From: Magnetospirillum sp902729445
Lineage (GTDB): Bacteria > Pseudomonadota > Alphaproteobacteria > Rhodospirillales > Magnetospirillaceae
Assembly (NCBI RefSeq): GCF_902729445.1
Contig: NZ_CACVCE010000034.1
Coordinates: forward strand, 1 to 64,000
Direction of reading: 5' to 3'
DNA: 64,000 nucleotides
Numbering within the stretch: the first letter of the stretch is position 1; each line of letters starts with the position of its first letter. A model generated the notes under the pieces. The model ran no database searches, was not told where the DNA came from, and worked only from the letters and a program-made list of their open reading frames with translations. Shown one piece after another: positions 51,094 to 59,494 of the stretch. The translations under genes and the position numbers were made by a program.

Positions 51094-52059
51094 ATGCCCG
51101 CCCTCGCCCGTCTTTCCGCCCTGGTGCTGCTGTGCGCCGCAAGCCCCGTCCTGGCCGGCGAGGCGACCATCGACATCCAACCCGTGGACGATGTCAAGGC
51201 GGTGTTCGCCACCGTCGAAAGCGTCGATGAGGTGCTGGCCCGCGCCCGCATCGGCGGCACGGTGTCGGCCCTGCTGGTGGACGAGGGAACGCAGGTCAAG
51301 GCCGGCGAGCGCATCGCCGCCGTGGGCGATCCCAAGCTGGCTCTGACCACCGCCGGCATCGCCGCCAAGCTGAAGGCGTCCGAGGCCGAGCGCGACCTGG
51401 CGGCCATCGAGCATCGCCGCGCCCAGGACCTGTTGGCCAAGGGTGCCGCCACCAAGGCCCGGGTCGAGGACGCCGCCACCCGCCTCGAAGTGGCCGACCG
51501 GGCCATCGCCGCCATCCGCGCCGAGGTCCAGGTCTCGGCCGAGCGTTCGGGCGAGGGCGCGGTACTGGCGCCCAAGGCCGGCCGGGTCCTGAAGGTCCAC
51601 GTCACCGAGGGCAGCGTCGTGCTGCCCGGCGAGACCATCGCCACCATCGCCGCCGAGAATTACGTGCTGCGCCTGGCCCTGCCGGAACGCCATGCCCGCT
51701 TCATCAAGCAAGGCGATTCCGTCGAGGTCGGCGCCCGCGCGCTGGGCACCGCCGACGCCCGCTTGCGCCCCGGCACCGTGCGCCAGGTCTATCCCCGCAT
51801 CGAGGACGGCCGGGTCTTCGCCGACGTCGGCGTCGAGGGGCTGGACAGCTTCTTCGTCGGCGAACGGGTGCCGGTCCACATCTCTACCGGCAAGCGCCCG
51901 GCCATCATCGTGCCGCGCGAGGCGGTCAGCCGGCGCATGGGCGTCGATCTGGTCACCGTCAAGGGCGTCGGCGCCGTCGCCGTGCAACTGGGCGCCCCCA
52001 CCGCCGACGGGATCGAGGTGATGAGCGGCCTGAAATCCGGCGACGTGGTGACATGGTGA
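51094..52059 (+). CDS. RND efflux periplasmic adaptor (membrane fusion protein)
   Basis: A 321-residue periplasmic adaptor of an RND pump. Signal peptide (SPVLAGE), then barrel-sandwich/lipoyl halves (GGTVSALLVDEGTQVKAGERI and APKAGRVLKVHVTEGSVVLPG) around a helical hairpin (LKASEAERDLAAIEHRRAQDL), then a beta-barrel and membrane-proximal domain (VPREAVSRRMGVDLV). The ATG at 51094 puts the signal peptide at the N terminus; ATG 51061 would add 11 residues ahead of it. Its stop overlaps the pump gene (ATGGTGA). No TolC-like gene is present in the window. Confidence 0.92.
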   Translation: MPALARLSALVLLCAASPVLAGEATIDIQPVDDVKAVFATVESVDEVLARARIGGTVSALLVDEGTQVKAGERIAAVGDPKLALTTAGIAAKLKASEAERDLAAIEHRRAQDLLAKGAATKARVEDAATRLEVADRAIAAIRAEVQVSAERSGEGAVLAPKAGRVLKVHVTEGSVVLPGETIATIAAENYVLRLALPERHARFIKQGDSVEVGARALGTADARLRPGTVRQVYPRIEDGRVFADVGVEGLDSFFVGERVPVHISTGKRPAIIVPREAVSRRMGVDLVTVKGVGAVAVQLGAPTADGIEVMSGLKSGDVVTW

Positions 52060-55000
52060 GCGCCATGAAGCTGGGCCTGTCGGGGCAGCTTGCCCGCGCC
52101 TTCATCCGCTCGCCGATGACGCCCCTGCTGCTGCTGGCGGCGCTGGCGGTCGGCCTGATCGCCCTGACCGCGCTGCCGCGGGAGGAAGAGCCGCAGATCA
52201 GCGTGCCGATGGTCGATATCATCATCGAGGCCGGAGGCTTGAAGGCCGCCGACGCCGCCGAACTGGTGACCAAGCCGCTGGAAACCATCGTCAAGGGCAT
52301 CGACGCCGTCGAGCATGTCTATTCCCAGACCTGGGACGACCGCGTGGTGGTGACCACCCGCTTCAAGGTCGGCACCTCGGAAGATGCCGCCATCTTGCGG
52401 GTGCACGAACAGGTGCGCGCCAATCTGACCGGCCTGCCCACCGGCATCCGCGAGCCGCTGATCGTCGGCCGCGGCATCAACGACGTCGCCATCATCGTCC
52501 TGACCCTGTCGGCCAAGCCCGAGGCGGCCGACCGCTGGGACGATTCCGCCCTGTTCCGCATCGCCGAGGAGTTACGCTCGGAACTGGTCAAGGTCGAGGA
52601 TGTCGGCCTGACCTATGTGGTCGGCGGCCGCAAGGACCAGATCCGGGTCGAGCCCGACCCCGAGGCCCTGGCCCTTTACGGCATCACCTTGAACCAGCTG
52701 GTCACCAAGATCGAGGCGGCCAACCGCTCGTTCGTGGCGGGCAGCGTGCGCGAGGCCGGGCGCTTCCTGCCGGTGGTCGGCGGCCAGACCCTGAAGGGCG
52801 TGCCCGAAATCGCCAATCTGCTGCTGCTGGCCCGTGACGGCCGCCCGGTCTATGTCAAGGACGTCGCCCGCGTGGTGATCGGCCCCGAACACCGCGAACA
52901 GCGCGCCTGGCACCTGGAAAAGGCGGCCGACGGCACGCTCGCCCGCGTGCCGGCGGTCAGCCTGGCCATTGCCAAGCGGGCCGGCGCCAACGCCGTGCTG
53001 GTGGCCGACCAGATCATGGACCGCCTGGCCGCCATCCAGGGCCGGGTGGTGCCGACCGAGATCGCCATCAAGACCACCCGCAATTACGGCGAGACGGCAT
53101 CCGACAAGGCCGACGAATTGCTGTTCCATCTGGGCCTGGCCACGCTGTCCATCGTCGTGCTGATCACCTGGGCGCTGGGCTGGCGCGAGGGATTGGTGGT
53201 CGCGCTGGTGGTGCCGTCGACCATCCTGCTCACCCTGTTCGCCTCGTGGCTGTTGGGCTACACCATCAACCGGGTGTCGCTGTTCGCCCTGATCTTCTCG
53301 ATCGGCATCCTGGTGGACGACGCCATCGTGGTGGTCGAAAACATCGTCCGCCATTGGGGCCTGAAGCCGGGCGCCGACAAGGCCGACACCGCCATCGCCG
53401 CCGTCGCCGAAGTGGGCAACCCGACCATCGTCGCCACGCTGACCATCATCGCCGCCTTGTTGCCGATGATGTTCGTCTCGGGCCTGATGGGGCCATATAT
53501 GAGCCCGATCCCGGCCAACGCCTCGTCGGCGATGATGTTCTCGTTCTTCGTCGCCATCATCATCACCCCCTGGCTGTTGCTGAAGATCGCCGGCCGCTCG
53601 AACGCTGCCTCGCACCACGGCCACGCCGACCGGCTGGACGGGTTCTATCGCCGCCTGGCCCGGCCGCTGCTGAACGGCCGTGCCCCGTCCAGGAAGCTGC
53701 TGGCCGGAATCACCATCGCCACCTTGCTGTCCATGACCATGTTCCCGTTGAAGGCGGTGACGGTGAAGCTGTTGCCGTTCGACAACAAGAGCGAGCTGCA
53801 GGTAGTGATCGACCTGCCCGAGGGCGCCACCTTCGAGGACACCGACCGCGCCCTGCTGGCCGCAGCAGGGCGCCTGGCCTCGCTGCCCGAGCTGGTATCG
53901 ATCCAGGCCTATGCCGGCACCGCCGCGCCGTTCAACTTCAACGGATTGGTCCGCCATTCCTTCCTGCGGGCCAGCCCCGAGCTGGGCGATTTGCAGCTGA
54001 ACCTGACCAGTCGCCACGACCGCGACCGGGCCAGCCACGCCATCGCGCTGGATGTCCGCGCCCGCCTGCAGGGCCTGGACGTCCCCGAAGGCACCTCGGT
54101 CAAGGTGGTCGAGGTGCCGCCCGGCCCGCCGGTTCTCGCCACCTTGCTGGCCGAGATCTACGGCCCCGATGCCGAAACCCGGCGCGCCGCCGCCGCCAAG
54201 GTCCGCGACGCCTTCCGTAGCGTCGATTTCGTCGTCGATGTCGATGATTCGCTGGCGGCGCCGTGGCAGCGCCTGCACGTCTCGATCGACCAGGAACGGC
54301 TGGAATTCTTCGGGGTCGAACAGCAGGCGGTCTATGACACCATCCAGGCCCTGATGGGCGGCATCCGTGTCGGATATTCCCATCGTGGTGAAGGCGCGGT
54401 GCCCAAGGACATCGTCATCGCGCTGGCGCCGGGCGACAAGCATCCCGGCGAATTGCTGGCCAACACCCCGGTCCCGGCCCGCAAGGGAACGGTCGAACTG
54501 GGCGACGTGGTCGAGGTCAGCTATGAAGCCGCCAGCCCGCCGATCTTCCGACGCGACGGCCGCTATGCCGAGATGGTCACCGCCGAACTGGCCGGCCGTA
54601 CCGAGGCGCCGATCTACGGCATGTTCGCCGTCGAGGACAAGCTGGCAGGCAGCATAGACGTCAAATATCACGGCCAGCCGACCGACGAATCGAAGCCGAG
54701 CCTGCTGTGGGACGGCGAATGGGAAATCACCTATGTCACCTTCCGCGACATGGGCGCCGCCTTCGGGGTGGCCATCCTGGGCATCTATCTGCTGGTGGTC
54801 GCCCAGTTCGGCAGCTTCCGCCTGCCGCTGGTGATCCTGGTGCCGGTGCCCCTGACCCTGATCGGCATCGTCATCGGCCACATGCTGTTCGGCGCCCCCT
54901 TCACCGCCACCTCGATGATCGGCTTCATCGCCCTGGCCGGCATCATCGTGCGCAACTCGATCCTTCTGGTCGATTTCATCCGCCACCGGCTGGCCGAGGG

Positions 55001-55235
55001 CGCCTCGATCCGCCAGGCGGTGCTGGATTCGGGCGCCACACGCTTCAAGCCCATCGCCCTGACCGCCGCCGCCGCCATGATCGGAGCCGCCTTCATCCTG
55101 GCCGATCCGATCTTCCAGGGTCTGGCCATCAGTCTGGTGTTCGGCCTGGCCTCGTCGACCGCGCTGACATTGCTGGTCATACCGGCCCTTTATGTTTGGT
55201 TGCGCGACGACGGAAGGGCTCTACCGCCGGCCTGA
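52053..55235 (+). CDS. RND efflux transporter permease
   Basis: A 1060-residue inner-membrane proton antiporter of the AcrB/HAE-like family. There are twelve predicted helices and two large periplasmic loops. TM4 keeps the proton-relay Asp pair (SIGILVDDAIVVVENIV) and TM10 has FIALAGIIVRNSILLVDFI. The group (short adaptor, no own outer-membrane factor) is common in alphaproteobacteria; substrates cannot be predicted. It is translated with the adaptor (7-nt overlap) and lies behind a palindromic operator shared with the DUF2892 gene. Confidence 0.95.
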   Translation: MVSAMKLGLSGQLARAFIRSPMTPLLLLAALAVGLIALTALPREEEPQISVPMVDIIIEAGGLKAADAAELVTKPLETIVKGIDAVEHVYSQTWDDRVVVTTRFKVGTSEDAAILRVHEQVRANLTGLPTGIREPLIVGRGINDVAIIVLTLSAKPEAADRWDDSALFRIAEELRSELVKVEDVGLTYVVGGRKDQIRVEPDPEALALYGITLNQLVTKIEAANRSFVAGSVREAGRFLPVVGGQTLKGVPEIANLLLLARDGRPVYVKDVARVVIGPEHREQRAWHLEKAADGTLARVPAVSLAIAKRAGANAVLVADQIMDRLAAIQGRVVPTEIAIKTTRNYGETASDKADELLFHLGLATLSIVVLITWALGWREGLVVALVVPSTILLTLFASWLLGYTINRVSLFALIFSIGILVDDAIVVVENIVRHWGLKPGADKADTAIAAVAEVGNPTIVATLTIIAALLPMMFVSGLMGPYMSPIPANASSAMMFSFFVAIIITPWLLLKIAGRSNAASHHGHADRLDGFYRRLARPLLNGRAPSRKLLAGITIATLLSMTMFPLKAVTVKLLPFDNKSELQVVIDLPEGATFEDTDRALLAAAGRLASLPELVSIQAYAGTAAPFNFNGLVRHSFLRASPELGDLQLNLTSRHDRDRASHAIALDVRARLQGLDVPEGTSVKVVEVPPGPPVLATLLAEIYGPDAETRRAAAAKVRDAFRSVDFVVDVDDSLAAPWQRLHVSIDQERLEFFGVEQQAVYDTIQALMGGIRVGYSHRGEGAVPKDIVIALAPGDKHPGELLANTPVPARKGTVELGDVVEVSYEAASPPIFRRDGRYAEMVTAELAGRTEAPIYGMFAVEDKLAGSIDVKYHGQPTDESKPSLLWDGEWEITYVTFRDMGAAFGVAILGIYLLVVAQFGSFRLPLVILVPVPLTLIGIVIGHMLFGAPFTATSMIGFIALAGIIVRNSILLVDFIRHRLAEGASIRQAVLDSGATRFKPIALTAAAAMIGAAFILADPIFQGLAISLVFGLASSTALTLLVIPALYVWLRDDGRALPPA

Positions 55236-55357
55236 TTTGGCGGGAATTAACCGGGGTGAACACCTTGTAAATGTTGCATCCCATCGGGTCATCACCGTAT
55301 GCTTCGCCCGGTGAGCACAGCCGTCGGCACACGCGGCGCCCCGGAGCAAATGACTGC

Positions 55358-57568
55358 ATGATCCAGCCCCATGGTGACGGGGTGCCCCTGTCCGTACCCG
55401 AACAGTCCGACGACTGGGTCCATCAGATCGTCCACGGCACCCCGGTCCCGACCTTCGTCATCGATGCCAAGCACCGCGTCACCCACTGGAATCCCGCCTG
55501 CGAGGCGGTGACCGGGTGTAAGGCCTCGGCGGTCGTCGGCACCGACCGGTCGTGGGCGCCGTTCTATGCCAAGCAACGCCCGGTGATGGCCGACCTGATC
55601 GTCGATGGCATCCTGGCCGAGCAGGTCGATACCTATTACGGCGGCAAGTGCCGTCGCTCGGCGACCGTTCCCGGCGTATGGGAAGCCGAGGATTTCTTCG
55701 CCCATTTCCCCGGCGGCGGCAAATGGCTGTCCTTCTCGGCCGCGCCCCTGAAGGATTGCGACGGCACCGTGGTCGGCGCCATCGAGACCTTGCGCGACAT
55801 CACCGCCGAGAAGCGGGCGGCACAGGCCTTGCGCGAAAGCGAACATCGCCTGGCCGCCATCGTCGAGGGCAGCCCGGTGCCGATGTTCGTCATCGACGAA
55901 GACCACAAGGTCACCCATTGGAACAAGGCCTGCGAGGCGATCATCGGCCTGACCAAGGAACAGATGGTCGGCACCCGCGACCAGTGGCGGCCGTTCTATC
56001 CCGAGGCCCGGCCGGTGATGGCCGATCTGGTGGTCGATTCCGACACCGAAACCCGGGTCGCCACCCATTACGACGGCAAGTACAAGCCGTCGGAGCTGAT
56101 CGACGGCGCCTGGGAAGCCGTCGACCACTTCCCCTACTGCCGTGGCGGCGCCCGCTGGCTTTATTTCACCGCCGCCCCCTTGCGCGGGTTGGACGGGCGC
56201 GTGGTCGGCGCCGTCGAGACGCTGCAAGACATCAGCGCCCAGAAGAATTATGAGCGCCAGCTGGAACACCAGGCCACCCACGATTCCCTGACCGGCCTGG
56301 CCAACCGCTTCCTGTTCGAGGACCGACTGACCCAGGCCCTGGCGCAGTCCAGGCGCACCGAGACCCTGATCGGCCTGCTGTTCATCGACCTTGACCATTT
56401 CAAGGTGATCAACGACACGCTGGGCCACGCCGCCGGCGACAAGGTGGTGCAGACCACCGCCCAGCGCATCGCCAAGGCGGTGCGGGCCGGCGACACCGTC
56501 GCCCGCTTTGGCGGCGACGAATTCGCCATCTTGCTGGTCGCCCCCGAATCGGAAAACGTCGTCGCCGACATCATCGGGCGCCTGATCGTCGATGTCAGCG
56601 CGCCCATCGAGGTCGATGGCCAGGAACTGGTGGTCGGCTGCAGCATCGGCGCGGCGTTGTCGCCCCGCGACGGCACCTCGGGCCAGGACCTGCTGATGCA
56701 TGCCGACGCGGCGATGTACCGGGCCAAGGAATCCGGGCGCTCGACCTTCCAGTTCTTCACCCGCGAGATGAACGACCAGGCCTGCGAGCGCATGACCGTC
56801 GAACGCGACCTGCGCCGCGCCCTGGAAAATGACGAGTTCGAGCTGTTCTTCCAGCCGCAGGTCAATCTGTTCACCGACACCATCATCGGCGCCGAAGGCC
56901 TGTTGCGCTGGCACCACCCGACGCTGGGCATGGTGTCGCCGGACCGCTTCATCCCGGTCGCGGAAGAAACCGGTCTGGTGCTGCCGTTGGGCCGCTGGGT
57001 CATCGACCAGGCCTGCCGCCTGGGCCGGGACTGGACCGCGGACGGACGACGCCTGCGCATCTCGGTCAATTTGTCGGCCCGCCAGTTCCACGACCCCGGC
57101 CTGGTCCGGCAGGTACAGGCGGCGATGGCCCGCTGGGGCACCGATTCCCTGGCCTTCGACCTGGAACTGACCGAAAGCACGGTGATGAAGGACACCGCCG
57201 CCGCCGCCGCCATCCTGAGCCGCCTGAAGGACCAGGGCGTCCGGCTGTCGATGGACGATTTCGGCACCGGCTATTCCAGCCTGGGCCAATTGCGCGCCTT
57301 CCCGTTCGACATGATCAAGATCGACCGGTCCTTCATCATGGACCTGCATTCCGGCCACGGCGCCGAGGCGGTGGTGCGCGCCATCATCGGCCTGGCGGAA
57401 TCCTTGAACCTGGCGGTGATCGCCGAAGGGGTCGAGACCGAGCGTCAGCGCGACTTCCTGCAGGCCGAGGGCTGCATCGAGGCCCAGGGCTTCCTCTACA
57501 GCAAGGCGGTGCCGGCCGCCGAATTCAGCCGGTTGCTGAAAGACCGTGGTCAGCCGGCCAGCGCCTGA
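55358..57568 (+). CDS. PAS-PAS-GGDEF-EAL c-di-GMP protein
   Basis: A soluble 736-residue bifunctional-type c-di-GMP protein. Two closely similar PAS domains (about 20-150 and 165-295) share HRVTHWNPACEAVTG/HKVTHWNKACEAIIG and APFYAKQRPVMADL/RPFYPEARPVMADL blocks, so one arose by duplication. GGDEF follows (RFGGDEF, upstream RAGD inhibitory site), then EAL (AEGLLRW, NLSARQF, LELTES, MDDFGTGYSSLG, IKIDRSF, AEGVET), with all catalytic residues present. ATG 55358 is chosen; ATG 55271 is possible. The 3' end overlaps the convergent MetY fusion gene by 19 bp. Confidence 0.94.
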   Translation: MIQPHGDGVPLSVPEQSDDWVHQIVHGTPVPTFVIDAKHRVTHWNPACEAVTGCKASAVVGTDRSWAPFYAKQRPVMADLIVDGILAEQVDTYYGGKCRRSATVPGVWEAEDFFAHFPGGGKWLSFSAAPLKDCDGTVVGAIETLRDITAEKRAAQALRESEHRLAAIVEGSPVPMFVIDEDHKVTHWNKACEAIIGLTKEQMVGTRDQWRPFYPEARPVMADLVVDSDTETRVATHYDGKYKPSELIDGAWEAVDHFPYCRGGARWLYFTAAPLRGLDGRVVGAVETLQDISAQKNYERQLEHQATHDSLTGLANRFLFEDRLTQALAQSRRTETLIGLLFIDLDHFKVINDTLGHAAGDKVVQTTAQRIAKAVRAGDTVARFGGDEFAILLVAPESENVVADIIGRLIVDVSAPIEVDGQELVVGCSIGAALSPRDGTSGQDLLMHADAAMYRAKESGRSTFQFFTREMNDQACERMTVERDLRRALENDEFELFFQPQVNLFTDTIIGAEGLLRWHHPTLGMVSPDRFIPVAEETGLVLPLGRWVIDQACRLGRDWTADGRRLRISVNLSARQFHDPGLVRQVQAAMARWGTDSLAFDLELTESTVMKDTAAAAAILSRLKDQGVRLSMDDFGTGYSSLGQLRAFPFDMIKIDRSFIMDLHSGHGAEAVVRAIIGLAESLNLAVIAEGVETERQRDFLQAEGCIEAQGFLYSKAVPAAEFSRLLKDRGQPASA

Positions 57569-59349
57569 TCCAGGTCGGCGATCAGATCGACGGCATCTTC
57601 CAGGCCGATCGACAGACGGATGACGTCGGGGCCGGCGCCGGCCGCGATCTGCTGGTCCTCGGTCAGCTGGCGATGGGTGGTGCTGGACGGATGCAAGATC
57701 AGCGACCGGGTGTCGCCGATATTGGCCAGGTGGCTGAACAGCCGGACCTTTTCCACCACCTGCTTGCCGGCCTCGAAGCCACCCTTGACCCCGAAGGTGA
57801 AGACCCCGCCGGCCCCTTGCGGCAGGTATTTCTGGCACAACGCCCGATAAGGGCTGTCGGCCAGCCCGGCATAGGACACCCACGCCACCTGCGGATGGTC
57901 GGCCAGGAACTGGGCGACCTTCTGGGCGTTGGCGCAATGGCGTTCCATGCGGACATGCAAGGTCTCGATGCCGGTGATGGTCAGGAAGGCGTTCATCGGC
58001 GCCATGGCTGGCCCAAAATCGCGTAGAGCCACCGCCCGGGCCTTGGTGGTGAAGGCGAAATCGCCGAAGGTTTCATAAAAGGTCAGGCCGTGATAGGCCG
58101 GTTCGGGCTTGGTCAGGCTGGGGAACTTGTCCGACGAAGACCAATTGAAGCCACCCGATTCGATGACGCAGCCGCCGACCGAATTGCCGTGCCCGGCCAG
58201 GAACTTGGTGGTCGAATGAACGACGATGTCGGCGCCCCATTCGAACGGGCGGCATAAGTAAGGCGTCGCCAGGGTGTTATCGACGATCAACGGGATGCCG
58301 GATTCCTGTGCGACTTTCGCCACCGCCTCGATGTCGACGACGATGCCGCCGGGATTGGCCAGGCTTTCGATGAAGATGGCCTTGGTATTGGGGCCGATGG
58401 CGGCCTTGAAATTGTCCGCATCGTGCGGATCGACGAAGGTGCAGTGCCAACCCAGCTTCTTGAACGACAGGCCGAACTGGGTCAGCGAGCCGCCATAAAG
58501 ATTGCGCGAGGCGACGAAATGGTCGCCCGCTTCCAGCAAGGTGAAGAAGGTCAGGAACTGGGCGGCGTGACCCGAGGCGGCACACACCGCGGCGCGGCCG
58601 CCTTCAAGGGCGGCCATGCGTTCTTCCAGCACGCTGACCGTCGGGTTGGTCAGGCGCGAATAGATGTAGCCGAAGGTGTGCAGGTTGAACAAAGCCGCCG
58701 CATGGTCGGTGTCCTCGAACACATACGAGGTGGTCTGGTAGATCGGCGTGGTCCGGGCCCCGGTGGCGGCGTCGGGGGCGGCGCCGGCATGCACCGCCTT
58801 GGTGGCGAAGCCGTGATCCAGGGGCGCCGACGAGCGGGCGGCACGCTCGCGCTTGGGCCGGGGGGCTTCCTTGGGCTGATTGGTGATGATGCCGGAATTG
58901 ACGCCGTACCAGCCAAGCTCGCCGCCCAGGCGGCCGAACTCGATCTTGGGGCAGCGGTTCATCACCACCTTCAGGCCGGCGGCCTGGGCGCGCGCCGCCG
59001 CCGCGTCGTTTTGGACGCCCAATTGCATCCACACCACCTTGGCGCCGATCGCCACCGCCTGGTCGGTGATCGGGCCGGCGGCTTCGGAATTGCGGAAGAT
59101 ATCGACCATGTCGATCGGCTCGGGGATGGCGGCCAGGTCGGCATAGACGGCTTCGCCCAGCAAGGTCTGGCCGGCCAGGCCGGGATTGACCGGAATCACC
59201 CGATACCCCTTGTCTTGCAGGTACTTGGCGACGAAATAGCTGGGCCTGTTCCAGTTGGCCGAGGCCCCCACCACCGCGATGGTCCTGACGCCCTTCAAGA
59301 TCGAGCGCAGGAAGTCGTCGTCATAGGCAATGGGGTCGAGGTCGGCCAC
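57550..59349 (-). CDS. CoA-binding domain fused to O-acetylhomoserine sulfhydrylase (MetY)
   Basis: A 599-residue fusion. Residues about 1-145 are a CoA-binding Rossmann domain of the YccU type (TIAVVGASANWNRPSYFVA, YRVIPVNPGLAGQTLLGE, MVDIFRNSEAAGPITDQA, MNRCPKIEFGRL). A ~30-residue basic Pro/Lys/Arg linker follows. Residues about 175-599 are a complete Cys/Met-metabolism PLP enzyme (TTPIYQTTSYVFEDTDHA, IYSRLTNPTVSVLEERMA, PLP-Lys in VHSTTKFLAGHGNSVGG, HLANIGDTRSLILHPSSTTH), most like O-acetylhomoserine aminocarboxypropyltransferase. It makes homocysteine from O-acetylhomoserine and sulfide. No frameshift or internal start separates the parts. Confidence 0.93.
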   Translation of the reverse strand: MADLDPIAYDDDFLRSILKGVRTIAVVGASANWNRPSYFVAKYLQDKGYRVIPVNPGLAGQTLLGEAVYADLAAIPEPIDMVDIFRNSEAAGPITDQAVAIGAKVVWMQLGVQNDAAAARAQAAGLKVVMNRCPKIEFGRLGGELGWYGVNSGIITNQPKEAPRPKRERAARSSAPLDHGFATKAVHAGAAPDAATGARTTPIYQTTSYVFEDTDHAAALFNLHTFGYIYSRLTNPTVSVLEERMAALEGGRAAVCAASGHAAQFLTFFTLLEAGDHFVASRNLYGGSLTQFGLSFKKLGWHCTFVDPHDADNFKAAIGPNTKAIFIESLANPGGIVVDIEAVAKVAQESGIPLIVDNTLATPYLCRPFEWGADIVVHSTTKFLAGHGNSVGGCVIESGGFNWSSSDKFPSLTKPEPAYHGLTFYETFGDFAFTTKARAVALRDFGPAMAPMNAFLTITGIETLHVRMERHCANAQKVAQFLADHPQVAWVSYAGLADSPYRALCQKYLPQGAGGVFTFGVKGGFEAGKQVVEKVRLFSHLANIGDTRSLILHPSSTTHRQLTEDQQIAAGAGPDVIRLSIGLEDAVDLIADLDQALAG

Positions 59350-59494
59350 GGGCGGGGTTTCCTTATCGAACGATACCGATCCTGATGGTGGCTTTGCGCT
59401 GGCGCCCGGTCAAGAACCTAGCCGAGCGACTGGCCTCAAGCCTCGGAACATGCTTAATTTGTGGGAAATAGGGACGGGGCAGGTCACATCACCC

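Noticed and set aside
59350..59494. Possible SAM-responsive riboswitch upstream of the MetY fusion (minus strand)
   Set aside because: SAM-II and related riboswitches are common before met genes in alphaproteobacteria, so I read this leader for them. I could not find the conserved pseudoknot segments in the right order; only generic GC-rich stems are present.
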